DNA of 60,000 bases from NCBI RefSeq assembly GCF_026151205.1, contig NC_087082.1:250001-310000 (forward strand). The letters run 5' to 3'. A program made the position numbers and the translations under genes. Below are positions 35,392 to 46,379 of this stretch, piece after piece (positions within the stretch are counted from its first letter, which is position 1; each line of letters starts with the position of its first letter). A model generated the notes under the pieces. The model was not told where the DNA came from. It worked only from the letters and a program-made list of their open reading frames with translations, and ran no database searches. The DNA is from Bolinopsis microptera. Lineage: Eukaryota > Ctenophora > Tentaculata > Lobata > Bolinopsidae.

Positions 35392-37158
35392 TCAGTACTG
35401 CATCGTAGCTCGCTGCAAAATAACATCTCCTTCCAGACCTCCCTTCTTCTCTAAATAACTTCTGATATCTTCAAACTCGTACTTACAAGCTTCGTCGAGA
35501 GCAGTGCTCTGCCATCTATCAAGGAAGTTGACATCAACCTTACCCTTCTCAACGAGGAACCTGACGACGTTGAGATGGCCGTTACACACTGCTAAGTGGA
35601 GTGCTGTTCTGTTGTCGTAGTCGGGCATGTTGAAGTCTACCCCACTCTCAATATACCGGGTCAGGAGGACCAGGTCATTGTTACTTGATGCACTCAGCAT
35701 GTTGTTGATCTGCATCTCTCTCGTCTCCTGGCGAATCTGTAGTCGAGGATCTATTTTCTTAACATCTCCTTGGACTGTGTCGAACTGGTGAAACGCGAAC
35801 TTCTCAATCAGTTTCTTTGCGAACAGAATACCCCGGTAGCTGTTACCAAGCTCATCTAGTGGCGGACTCCACACACATATGCCCATCACTCCGGGTACTA
35901 CAATAAAGATAGAACCAGCAACCCCTGACTTTGCGGGAAGACCCACTTCAAAGGCCCACTCTCCGGAGTAGTCGTACATGCCACAGGAGTACATAAGGGA
36001 CAGAGTGTTCCTCACAGCGTCCGCAGTGACACACACTTCCTTAGTAGTGGGGCAGACTCCGCCGTTAGCAAGAGTGCCGCTGATCACAGCAGCCGAGTCT
36101 GCTGTAGACTCCACAGAACACAGCTGGAAATACAGGTCTAGAGTTTCTGACAGATTCACGTTCTCCGGGAATACTCCGTGCTCCTTCAGATAGTACCCGA
36201 TAGCAAAGTTTCTGTCTGCCTCGGACTTCTCTGACAAAAATGTGGCATTACTAAAACCAATGAACTCTTCGCCAGCCATTTTCTTGTACTCACTGGTAGC
36301 GAAATCAAACCTATCTGCAAGACACTCGTCTTTCTTCAAAATACTGCAGCTGCTGATAGCCCCTGGGTTGATCATGGGGTTATGAGGCAGACCGTTCTTG
36401 TCTAGTCCTATCTGATTAAATCCAACTCCGCTGGGCTCTTTACCCAGGTACTGGTGTACAAAGTCAGGACCGTGTTCTGCTACATTAATAGCGTAGTTCA
36501 GTGCTTTGCTGCACGACTGAATACAGAAGGGTATATCTGTGTCACCAAAAGAGCACCTCTGACCATCAATAGTGCAAACTGATATCCCCAAATAGTTGGG
36601 GTTTACTCTGGACAGCTGAGGGATGTAATCAGCATTCTTCCCACCTCGACACTTCTTCAAATCCTCCCAAATATTCTTAATCTCACTGCAAAATCCTTGA
36701 AAATCCGGAATAATCATGTTTGAGCTGAGAGCTTTGTTGAGAAGAAGAGCGCAGCTGTGACTAACCTCTTTAAACTCCTCAACTGACACGGTTTTCTTCA
36801 CACCAATCTCACTCTGTATAGTCAGTCCCTCGGGATCTACTGACAATCTGTTCATCATTTCCTCTAGTCTGATATCTGTAAATGGGCGGATACCATTCCT
36901 CTTCAGTTGTGCCAGCACCTTGTGTACCATGACATGATCACCATTGTCGTCTGTGAACAAGTTCAGAAGTGTAGGACTGATGTCCTTGGTGTCATCATTC
37001 TTCAGAGAAAGGGTTGCCACACCATCAAGGACCTGGTTTTCCAGTACCGGTGACGTGGAAACTATAAAGTTGGGGATTGATTCTTTAGTTGAGAAGTTGT
37101 CGTTAATGCTGATCTGGGGCACTACCATGTGGTACGCTTCCACGTTAACTTCAGTCAT
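35392..37158 (-). CDS. glutaminase (GLS-type), uninterrupted ORF
   Basis: ATG at 37158, 588 residues, TGA. It catalyses glutamine + water to glutamate + ammonia (family knowledge). The N-terminal helical domain runs over about 65-170 (VHKVLAQLKRNGIRPF), the catalytic domain over about 178-450, and ankyrin repeats over about 485-575 (YDNRTALHLAVCNGHLNVV). All residues I can place from human GLS are present: S215 and K218 (QSCSK), Y178, N264, E310, N317, Y343, Y395 and V413. Length is shorter than human KGA (669) because the long presequence is missing; no clear mitochondrial presequence is visible. TATACTGCCCTAG just before the start (two bases before the ATG) resembles a 3' splice site, so a leader exon or trans-splicing is possible. 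There is no intron in the coding region. Confidence 0.95.
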   Translation of the reverse strand: MTEVNVEAYHMVVPQISINDNFSTKESIPNFIVSTSPVLENQVLDGVATLSLKNDDTKDISPTLLNLFTDDNGDHVMVHKVLAQLKRNGIRPFTDIRLEEMMNRLSVDPEGLTIQSEIGVKKTVSVEEFKEVSHSCALLLNKALSSNMIIPDFQGFCSEIKNIWEDLKKCRGGKNADYIPQLSRVNPNYLGISVCTIDGQRCSFGDTDIPFCIQSCSKALNYAINVAEHGPDFVHQYLGKEPSGVGFNQIGLDKNGLPHNPMINPGAISSCSILKKDECLADRFDFATSEYKKMAGEEFIGFSNATFLSEKSEADRNFAIGYYLKEHGVFPENVNLSETLDLYFQLCSVESTADSAAVISGTLANGGVCPTTKEVCVTADAVRNTLSLMYSCGMYDYSGEWAFEVGLPAKSGVAGSIFIVVPGVMGICVWSPPLDELGNSYRGILFAKKLIEKFAFHQFDTVQGDVKKIDPRLQIRQETREMQINNMLSASSNNDLVLLTRYIESGVDFNMPDYDNRTALHLAVCNGHLNVVRFLVEKGKVDVNFLDRWQSTALDEACKYEFEDIRSYLEKKGGLEGDVILQRATMQY

Positions 37159-37199
37159 CACTAGGGCAGTATAACAAGTTCAGTATTTCAAATTAAACG

Positions 37200-38340
37200 A
37201 TCTCAAAAATTTGGAAAATAAAATATTACAAGGACGTGTTTTACTCTCGAGGTTTAACGGAATCTTGTAGTTCATATCGCAACTGACTGGCTCCAACCTG
37301 GCTTTATAATTGCATCAGCATTATCTAATCATATTATGAGGAGATTAAGGAATAGTACTATTTCTAGTCCAGCTAAATATCTAACATAAGGTTCGCACGT
37401 GGGGGGGGGGGGGGGGGTACCAACGTGGACAGACCAGTACCCATCAGGATTCTGCCAGATACGATTGTTCCTAAGCTCGAGCTGTAGTTAAGACAGACAT
37501 TCGATACCTTTCATGTTAGAGATTATAGATACAAACTCCTAATAATGCATTTGCTGTATTTCTTAGTTTAACAAAGACAATGGACAGAAAGGATACCCAA
37601 TCACAAGACGGATTCCCAGCTATTTATGTATATTTAAGCTCCATTAAAAAGCAATTTAAATCTATTTATAGATCAAGAACACCAGTGTCTCTAAACTTAA
37701 CTACCAATACCACTACCAGTATTTGAGAAAATTACGCCATAAATGATTGCTATAGACTTAGGTAGAAAATCAACTCATTCAATGTTGTAAATATATATAT
37801 AATATACAATTTCATTGTCGTTATATTGAGTTCTTTCTAGAACGATGATTACATTTCCATTCTTTGTCTTACTACCAAGTTATACATGACATAAAAGAAT
37901 CACACACACGTAAGACCTGGTTACTATGGAAACTTTCATCTTTATCCAAAATTAGGGTTGGTAATGGTAAAGATGAGTATAAATGGCCCAAAGTTTACGC
38001 AGCCAAACGGTCCTAATTTAAAAAGCAGGAGAGGGAAGATTGCTCAAAGAAGGACCGTCAATAAAAGGACCGAAAAATAGTAAATATCGCTCATTGGAAC
38101 AAATTTCTGATAACTTATTAGTTATTCAACCAATTAAAATTGGAAATACATGCCAGGGTGAAGGACGATTGACCCTAGTCATTAGAAAAACCCTTAAAGT
38201 TCGTTTTTTAAAACAAAAAATTAAAAACTTCTGTAATTCCATTTTTGTTTTAGTTACGCATTTGATTTTTGATATGTGTATAAAAAATCGATACGGCTTT
38301 AAAATGAGATGTTCGGCGACCTCATAGCTGATGAGGATTG
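37200..38340. other. intergenic, no gene seen
   Basis: AT-rich upstream region of the 35.4-37.2-kb glutaminase gene, with a run of about 17 G near 37,399 and a short ATATAT patch near 37,790. No promoter motif can be named. Confidence 0.45.
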
Positions 38341-38349
38341 ATTGAACTG

Positions 38350-38924
38350 CGAGGGACAATTGAGGCTAACGAATTAGCCTCATCACTTTCAAAAAAGAAC
38401 TTTCTCAAGTTAAGTCCATGATATCCAAGTTGCAAGTATAATCCATAGTGATTATACTTGATCGAGATCTAAGCTTTAAATATTTGGGGTGAAAATGAGG
38501 CTAACCACCTTTTGAGAGGGTGAAATGAGGCTTTCAAACAATTTGAAGGGCTATTCCGAAGAAGCAGTAGAACAAGTAATGAACAAAAACTTGATAGTTA
38601 GCCTTATTTTATCCTCCATCTACCATCAAAAGACAGAAAGGGTAGGTGGAGTCTACCATCGACCTATAAAGTATCCATATAATGTATACCAGGTCAAAGG
38701 ATAGTTAATTAAGGATGTTATTGTTCAAACATAATTCAAAAATTAGAAATGACTTGTTAGTCTCATTTCCCCTCAATTAGCGAACAAGTTCTCTCTTCTC
38801 TTCGGATTCTGAAAGAGTTCGCTCTGATGGGTAGATTAAACACGTTACAACTTTTATTGCATGCTTGGAAGCTGTCATTAGAAAACAAAATGTAAAATGA
38901 CTCGTTAGCCTCAATTTGCCCTCG
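38350..38924. mobile_element. possible MITE, 575 bp, ends CGAGGGACAATTGAGGCTAA
   Basis: The left end CGAGGGACAATTGAGGCTAA is matched in reverse by 38,901-38,924 (TTAGCCTCAATTTGCCCTCG). Near the left end TGAGGCTAA-CGAA-TTAGCCTCA forms a perfect 9-bp hairpin (38,362-38,383). No target duplication was found. Confidence 0.45.
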
Positions 38925-39355
38925 AATAAATGCTTCAAAAATGTTATTATTCGAAACTTAATAAGTTGAACTATAGACACGTGAAATATGATATGCTTAT
39001 CTAAAAAGTTCTTCCTGTGACAATCTTCTAAAGTTAAATTGGGAAAAACGTGGTCCATCTCGTGCGAATTTTCCTAATGAACAGGGTCGATTACAGATTA
39101 ACCCTGATAAGTGATAGACAAGTGATAATAGTTTAGAATAAAAAACATGCCACCAACATTAATACACGAACAAGAGAAACACGAACAACACGACACTTAC
39201 AAATTTCATTTCATTGATTGAAATGCGTCCAAAAAAATTCTGTCACGAATTCATAAATTTACTTTTCAAAGAAAAGTTCTCATTATCATCTCTCTGATCA
39301 GACTAGAAATTAGTCTTAGAGTTGCAACTCTGAGTCAACTGTAGCATTGATAATA

Positions 39356-40367
39356 CAGGGTGGGCCAAAAGTCAGTGTGCAAACGTTGGCCTTAATAGCT
39401 TAGTCACTGAGTGCCCAATTGAAATACTTCCTTCTGGTATGACTTAGTACCACCACTGGTTTGAGGAATTTGTCAACTCGAAAAATATTCGCGTTCATTT
39501 TTTTCAAATGGAGGTTCATTTTCACATTTATTTGATAGTTTGGATAGTCGGATCAAGCTAAATATTATTGAATTGTGTTTGGCCATTCGAATTACGTTTG
39601 TCCTGAAAGAATTAGAACTGTAGCTTCTCAGATGACCGAGATATTAACGACGGCCCCAACGTTAATGTGGCTCTTGCTATGTGTTGGTTCAGCCGAATTA
39701 ATTATTATGTAATCAAGTTTATTTTTCTCTTTTAGTTAGTTGTCATCCGGTCAAACATTAAGCAACTTATATTGCAGTTCCATTTATCAATTAGTATATC
39801 AAAATATGTCATTGTAATTTTGCATGGCTGAAATGTAACGCTTGATTTATATATATAATAATTAATTGAATTTTCAAATAAAAAAAAATGAAGCATAACG
39901 AGTTTATTCATTACGTGTGATCAGGTGATTGGTTTACCTAATCACGTGATAAGGTGACCCCGTTAACTACCCCGTTAAACATTATGAGAATTGTTAAGGG
40001 TGCCCAATTAAGGTGTCGTGTCACGGTGTCACATAATCACCCAGTCAATTTTGTTAACGAGATACACAAAATGCTTGATAACTTCGTCATTCCTAATCCG
40101 TTTTGCCTCATGTTTTCAGATCATATGCAACATTTGATAATCTACCGTCTCTGAAAAAATTAGGCGTTCAGTATGTTCAGAGAAAACAATATAGGTGTTT
40201 TAATATTGAATGGGCGTGGTCTAAAATATTCGAATTTTCAAATTTTGACGACGGAATCCTCGAACCAGTAAGTACAGTATGCCATCTGCAAAGCAACAGC
40301 TCTCAAATATAAAACACGGCGGAGGTATAAGACCCAATGTTTGCACACTGACTTTTGGCCCACCCTG
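39356..40367. mobile_element. mariner/Tc1-type element, 1,012 bp, TA-flanked
   Basis: The ends are CAGGGTGGGCCAAAAGTCAG and its reverse complement, extending over about 33 bp. TA flanks both sides (39354-39355, 40368-40369). The size would suit a decayed mariner, but no transposase frame is convincing. It lies between the two intronless glutaminase genes. Confidence 0.8.
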
Positions 40368-40542
40368 TAGTTTGAGAAGCATGCAAAGTTTTAAAAGATT
40401 TCAAAATTGTAAAAATAGCCATTTTCAGTGATATCCCCATAATTACAAGTTATTTTGTTCAGACTGGCAGTTCATCAGACCCGGGGGGATCAGGTACTAA
40501 GTCAGATCACAGAACAATTTAACAAAACTCCTCTAGTTCTGA

Positions 40543-42282
40543 CTAATACTGGACACTAGCCGCCATTAGGAGCTGCTCACATGTTTTAGCTCCCTTTTTG
40601 CGGAGATACTTGATAACTTCCTGGTTGGTACACTCAGCATGAGAACCACTCCGCAAGGCCTCATCCATCGGAGTGGTTCTCATCCGATCAATGGGGTTAA
40701 CATTAACCTTAGCTTTCTCAACCAGGAACCTAACCACAGTGAGATGATCCGCAGCCACTGCCAGGTGAAGGGGGGTCCTGTTGTCGTAGTCACAGATGTT
40801 GAAGTCTATCCCTATTTCGAAGTACTTGTGAAGAAGCACCATGTCACGGTTGTTGGCAGCGGAGATCAGGTTTAGGATTTGTATCTCTTTGCTCTCCGAC
40901 TTTGGGTTTCGTCGCGGGTCCATCTTTGTCTGGTTACCTTGGATATTATCAAACTGGTGGAAGGCAAACTTCTGGGCAAGTCTTTTAGCAAACTCAACTC
41001 CTCGGTAACTGTTACCCAGCTCATCTAACGGGGGACTCCACACACAAATCCCCATAACCCCAGGGATAACAATGAAGATAGAACCAGCAACTCCTGACTT
41101 AGCAGGGAAGCCCACCTCAAAACTCCACTCTCCAGAGTAATCGTACATGCCACACGAGAACATGAGAGACAGGGTGTTCCTCACTGCATCCGGAGACAGG
41201 CACACCTCCCGACTGGTCGGACATTCCCCTCCGTTAGCTAGGGTAGCGCAGATCACTGAGCCTGAGTCACAGGTGGTCTCTACAGAACACAGCTGGAAGT
41301 AGAGGTCCAGTGTTTCCTTCAGATTGGTCCCTTTGGGGAACACATTGTGTTCGTGTAGAAAGTAAGCAATAGCAAAGTTCCGGTCAGCGACTGATTTCTC
41401 GGAAAGAAAGGTAGCGTTGCTGAACCCGACAAACTCGTTCCCAGCCATCGTCTTGTACTGTTGGGTGATATGGTCGAACCTGTCCGCCAGAGTATCCTGA
41501 GGACGTATGACACTACAGCAACTAATGGCACCTGGGTTTATCATTGGGTTGTGCGGTAGACCGTGCTTATCCAGTGCTATCTGGTTGAAGCCTATCCCAC
41601 TAGGCTCCTTGCCAAGATGCAGATGTACAGCATCAGCCCCTATTTCAGACACGTTGATAGCGTAGTTCAGGGCCTTGCAGCAAGATTGAATACAAAAGGG
41701 TATGTTAGTGTCCCCGACAGAAAATCTTTGACCGTCAATTGTACAGACGGATATAGCCCACAAGTTAGGGTCGGCTCTGGAGAGCTGTGGAATGTAGTCT
41801 GCATTCTTACCGCCTTTAAAGTCTGACAGTTCGTGAAAGAGGTTTTTCAACTCCTTACTAAATTCTTGGAAATCAGGGATGACGAGGTTGGAGCCCAAGG
41901 ATTGGTTGAGAATGTTGTTAGAAGAGGAACAAGCTTCAATAAATTCTTCTTTGGAAACAAGCTTCTTGACCCCTATCTCATTAGGTATGGTGAGACCAGC
42001 AGGGTCTATAGAGAGCTTGTTCACCATCTGAACAAGCCTTGGGTCACAGAATGGTCTGATGCCGTTACGCTTCAGTTGGGCCAGGACTGAGTGAACTGAA
42101 ACCTGCTCATCCTCATCAAGGAACAGTTCTAGAAGGTTACGGTTTAGTTCAGATTGGGGCTCACTAACACATCCACCAGAAGCTAGTTCTACATCAGCCT
42201 TACTTTTACAGTCAAAGTTCAACGCATCTTTTTCCTCTTTTACCGTAAAAGATTGCACATTGCTGTGACTATTCTCAACCAT
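40543..42282 (-). CDS. glutaminase (GLS-type), second uninterrupted ORF
   Basis: ATG at 42282, 579 residues, TAG. It is close to the gene at 35.4-37.2 kb over the whole catalytic and ankyrin parts, with a different N-terminus (MVENSHSNVQSFTVKEEKD). Catalytic residues present: S200 and K203 (QSCCK), Y163, N249, E295, N302, Y328, Y380 and V398. The N-terminal domain (VHSVLAQLKRNGIRPF, about 63-78) and ankyrin part (YDNRTPLHLAV, about 499 on) are intact, so it should be active. TGTTGACTTCAG directly abuts the ATG and looks like a 3' splice site; an in-frame TGA lies nine bases upstream, so an upstream coding exon would have to use that junction. It ends VQY*, like its neighbour's MQY*. Confidence 0.95.
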   Translation of the reverse strand: MVENSHSNVQSFTVKEEKDALNFDCKSKADVELASGGCVSEPQSELNRNLLELFLDEDEQVSVHSVLAQLKRNGIRPFCDPRLVQMVNKLSIDPAGLTIPNEIGVKKLVSKEEFIEACSSSNNILNQSLGSNLVIPDFQEFSKELKNLFHELSDFKGGKNADYIPQLSRADPNLWAISVCTIDGQRFSVGDTNIPFCIQSCCKALNYAINVSEIGADAVHLHLGKEPSGIGFNQIALDKHGLPHNPMINPGAISCCSVIRPQDTLADRFDHITQQYKTMAGNEFVGFSNATFLSEKSVADRNFAIAYFLHEHNVFPKGTNLKETLDLYFQLCSVETTCDSGSVICATLANGGECPTSREVCLSPDAVRNTLSLMFSCGMYDYSGEWSFEVGFPAKSGVAGSIFIVIPGVMGICVWSPPLDELGNSYRGVEFAKRLAQKFAFHQFDNIQGNQTKMDPRRNPKSESKEIQILNLISAANNRDMVLLHKYFEIGIDFNICDYDNRTPLHLAVAADHLTVVRFLVEKAKVNVNPIDRMRTTPMDEALRSGSHAECTNQEVIKYLRKKGAKTCEQLLMAASVQY

Positions 42283-42420
42283 CTGAAGTCAACACGCTGA
42301 AGCAAAACCAGGTAAAATTTCTGTTATTGCCAGAGAAAAATGTACCCCAATATCATTAGTAAGCGAGTGAAATGCGATGAGCAAAGCGATTAGTGCATTT
42401 AAGAAATCGAAATGTTTGCT

Positions 42421-44385
42421 AAGCGCAACCATCTAGCAGTAGATTAATAGAACAGATACTAAGCGTAACCATCTAGCAGTAGATTAATAGAACAGATACT
42501 AAGCGTAACCATATAGCAGTAGATTAATAGAACAGATACTAAGCGCAACCATCTAGCAGTAGATTAATGGAACAGATACTAAGCGCAACCATCTAGCAGT
42601 AGATTAATAGAACAGATACTAAGCGCAACCATCTAGCAGTAGATTAATAGAACAGATACTAAGCGCAACCATCTAGCAGTAGATTAATAGAACAGATACT
42701 AAGCGCAACCATCTAGCAGTAGATTAATAGAACAGATACTAAGCGCAACCATCTAGCAGTAGATTAATAGAACAGATACTAAGCGCAACCATCTAGCAGT
42801 AGATTAATAGAACAGATACTAAGCGCAACCATCTAGCAGTAGATTAATAGAACAGATACTAAGCGCAACCATCTAGCAGTAGATAAATAGAACAGATACT
42901 AAGCGCAACCATCTAGCAGTAGATTAATAGAACAGATACTAAGCGTAACCATCTAGCAGTAGATTAATAGAACAGATACTAAGCGTAACCATCTAGCAGT
43001 AGATTAATAGAACAGATACTAAGCGTAACCATATAGCAGTAGATTAATAGAACAGATACTAAGCGCAACCATCTAGCAGTAGATTAATAGAACAGATACT
43101 AAGCGCAACCATCTAGCAGTAGAGTAATAGAACAGATACTAAGCGCAACCATCTAGCAGTAGATTAATAGAACAGATACTAAGCGCAACCATCTAGCAGT
43201 AGATTAATAGAACAGATACTAAGCGCAACCATCTAGCAGTAGAGTAATAGAACAGATACTAAGCGCAACCATCTAGCAGTAGATTAATAGAACAGATACT
43301 AAGCGCAACCATCTAGCAGTAGAGTAATAGAACAGATACTAAGCGCAACCATCTAGCAGTAGATTAATAGAACAGATACTAAGCGCAACCATCTAGCAGT
43401 AGAGTAATAGAACAGATACTAAGCGCAACCATCTAGCAGTAGATTAATAGAACAGATACTAAGCGCAACCATCTAGCAGTAGATTAATAGAACAGATATT
43501 AAGCGCAACCATCTAGCAGTAGATTAATAGAACAGATACTAAGCGCAACCATCTAGCAGTAGATTAATGGAACAGATACTAAGCGCAACCATCTAGCAGT
43601 AGATAAATAGAACAGATACTAAGCGCAACCATCTAGCAGTAGATTAATAGAACAGATACTAAGCGCAACCATCTAGCAGTAGATTAATAGAACAGATACT
43701 AAGCGCAACCATCTAGCAGTAGATTAATAGAACAGATACTAAGCGCAACCATCTAGCAGTAGATTAATAGAACAGATACTAAGCGCAACCATCTAGCAGT
43801 AGATTAATAGAACAGATACTAAGCGCAACCATCTAGCAGTAGAGTAATAGAACAGATACTAAGCGCAACCATCTAGCAGTAGATTAATAGAACAGATACT
43901 AAGCGCAACCATCTAGCAGTAGATTAATAGAACAGATACTAAGCGCAACCATCTAGCAGTAGATTAATAGAACAGATACTAAGCGCAACCATCTAGCAGT
44001 AGATTAATGGAACAGATACTAAGCGCAACCATCTAGCAGTAGATTAATAGAACAGATACTAAGCGCAACCATCTAGCAGTAGATTAATAGAACAGATACT
44101 AAGCGCAACCATCTAGCAGTAGATTAATAGAACAGATACTAAGCGCAACCATCTAGCAGTAGATTAATGGAACAGATACTAAGCGCAACCATCTAGCAGT
44201 AGATTAATGGAACAGATACTAAGCGCAACCATCTAGCAGTAGATTAATAGAACAGATACTAAGCGCAACCATCTAGCAGTAGATTAATAGAACAGATACT
44301 AAGCGCAACCATCTAGCAGTAGATTAATAGAACAGATACTAAGCGCAACCATCTAGCAGTAGAGTAATAGAACAGATACTAAGCA
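42421..44385. repeat. 40-bp minisatellite, about 49 copies, upstream of a glutaminase gene
   Basis: Unit AAGCGCAACCATCTAGCAGT followed by AGATTAATAGAACAGATACT. Variants (AAGCGTAACC, AGAGTAATAG, AATGG, AGATAAAT) recur in small clusters, the mark of unequal exchange. It starts 140 bp upstream of the ATG at 42,282, in the promoter or a 5' intron. Confidence 0.97.
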
Positions 44386-44786
44386 ATAAGCATGAAAGCC
44401 GACTGAAGGAAATGTTAGCATGATGATGGCATGATGCCAGATTAAGTCATACTTAGACTAATGAAACTAACTTTCTAGAAAAAGTAAAATTTGTCATTTT
44501 ACAAACCCAGCCAGCAACAAACCATGCCCTTAGCATCGATCATGGGAAAATCAAGGAAGATTATTAATCAGAATTCGTCTACCAACAATTATTGATACAT
44601 AATACTAATGGCCATTGTAGAACAGGTCGAATTGTTGGTAAATCTTGCGGTCAGTGCGCTATAGTAAACATGTGGTAATAGTAAACATGTGGTGGTGCCG
44701 GTTGCTTTTGGCGGGACAGTGCTAAGAGTGGCACTTGCAAAGTAAGCCTGTCTGAATAATAACAGTCGTGTCAGAAACCTACTTCC

Positions 44787-44950
44787 TTTCTAACCATTCC
44801 TTACACTAACACTGCTAACACTTCCTTTCTAACCATTCCTTACACTAACACTGCTAACACTTCCTTTCTAACCATTCCTTACACTAACACTGCTAACACT
44901 TCCTTTCTAACCATTCCTTACACTAACACTGCTAGAACACTTCCTTTCTA
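44787..44950. repeat. 39-bp tandem repeat, four copies
   Basis: Unit ACTTCCTTTCTAACCATTCC followed by TTACACTAACACTGCTAAC. Confidence 0.9.
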
Positions 44951-45099
44951 ACCATTATGATCGATTATGAGTGGCCAAAAATAGCCGGATGCAGGGCTAG
45001 TAGAAAGGTAAATACATATATCGAAAACAAGCGATTCTAGCGAAAAGAACAACTACAAGCGAGGACAAAAAGCGGTTAGCGAGGAAAACAAAGATCTGA

Positions 45100-45475
45100 A
45101 ACCCCTGGTTATCCCTGGTTACCCAATACCCTTGGTTACCCCTGGTTATCCCTGGTTACCCAATACCCTTGGTTACCCCTGGTTATCCCTGGTTACCCAA
45201 TACCCTTGGTTACCCCTGGTTATCCCTGGTTACCCAATACCCTTGGTTACCCCTGGTTATCCCTGGTTACCCAATACCCTTGGTTACCCCTGGTTATCCC
45301 TGGTTACCCAATACCCTTGGTTACCCCTGGTTATCCCTGGTTACCCAATACCCTTGGTTACCCCTGGTTATCCCTGGTAACCCAATACCCTTGGTTACCC
45401 CTGGTTACCCAATACCCTTGGTTACCCATGGTTACCCATGGTTACCCCTGGTTACCCATGGTTACCATCTGGTTA
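45100..45475. repeat. 37-bp minisatellite with GGTTACC/GGTTATCC
   Basis: Unit contains CCTTGGTTACCCCTGGTTAT then CCCTGGTTACCCAATAC. About nine copies, then shorter CATGGTTACC units. The three overlapping plus-strand ORFs are repeat translations. Confidence 0.95.
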
Positions 45476-45823
45476 GTGTGAGCATATCTGAGCAAACATA
45501 ACGGATGGCACTCTGAGAACAACAGGTACAATGTGAGGCTGGAACCGGGTATTCAACCTCACCGTCGACGATCCAAGAAGGAAGAAGAAAACCACGTATT
45601 GAACAAACATGGAAGTGCCACTCGGATGAGGACAGAGGATTGTCACATAATTGAATCTTAGAGATCCAACCTGTAAAACTTGTTTCTCACCTTTATCCAA
45701 TTTCCGCTGGATTAGCCGTTTATCTTTAATCGTGTATAGTATAGTAACTAGTGTGCAGGGAGAGAGACACTTCCTATAATGTGTAACGATCTTTGGGAAT
45801 TCCAACATGCCAAACTGAAACAT
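45473..45823 (-). CDS. uncertain ORF, 116 codons, no family recognised
   Basis: An open frame starts MFQFGMLEFPKIV and contains TIKDKRLIQRKLDKG. Two candidate acceptors (ATGTTTCAG near 45,812 and GTTTTACAG near 45,670) and a strong donor (GTCGACG/GTGAGG near 45,563) suggest an exon in a different frame (about 45,669-45,564), reading WISKIQLCDNPLSSSEW. The two readings conflict, and the apparent intron between them would be only 20 bp. At most one is real. Confidence 0.2.
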   Translation of the reverse strand: MFQFGMLEFPKIVTHYRKCLSPCTLVTILYTIKDKRLIQRKLDKGEKQVLQVGSLRFNYVTILCPHPSGTSMFVQYVVFFFLLGSSTVRLNTRFQPHIVPVVLRVPSVMFAQICSH

Positions 45824-45942
45824 CCTCTTCTTCTTCGTGGATATTTAATTACCTCTAATCTACAAGGAAGAGATTCTGTGAACCAGCTTGGGGAGCAGTC
45901 ACAGGACGTGATATGATATTTTAACAAATTGTGTCAGGGTCT

Positions 45943-46370
45943 AGAGGGGGGGTACCCCCCCCCGGTCTAGAGGGGGGGTACCCCCCCGGTCTAGAGGGGG
46001 GTACCCCCCCCGGTCTAGAGGGGGGGTAACCCCCCGGTCTAGAGGGGGGGTACCCCCCCCCCCGGTCTAGAGGGGGGGTACCCCCCCCCCCGGTCTAGAG
46101 GGGGGGTACCCCCCCCCCCGGTCTAGAGGGGGGGTACCCCCCCCCCCCGGTCTAGAGGGGGGTACCCCCCCGGTCTAGAGGGGGGGGGTACCCCCCCCCC
46201 CCCCGGTCTAGAGGGGGGGTACCCCCCCCCCCCCCCGGTCTAGAGGGGGGGTACCCCCCCCCCCCCGGTCTAGAGGGGGGGTACCCCCCCCCGGTCTAGA
46301 GGGGGGGTACCCCCCGGTCTAGAGGGGGGGTACCCCCCGGTCTAGAGGGGGGGTACCCCCCCGGTCTAGA
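45943..46370. repeat. palindromic GC minisatellite, GGTCTAGAGGGGGGGTACCC
   Basis: About 15 units of CCGGTCTAGA, then 6-8 G, TA, then 5-14 C. Length varies mainly in the C run. Each unit can fold as a G-run/C-run hairpin around GTAC. Confidence 0.95.
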
Positions 46371-46379
46371 CAATCAATT

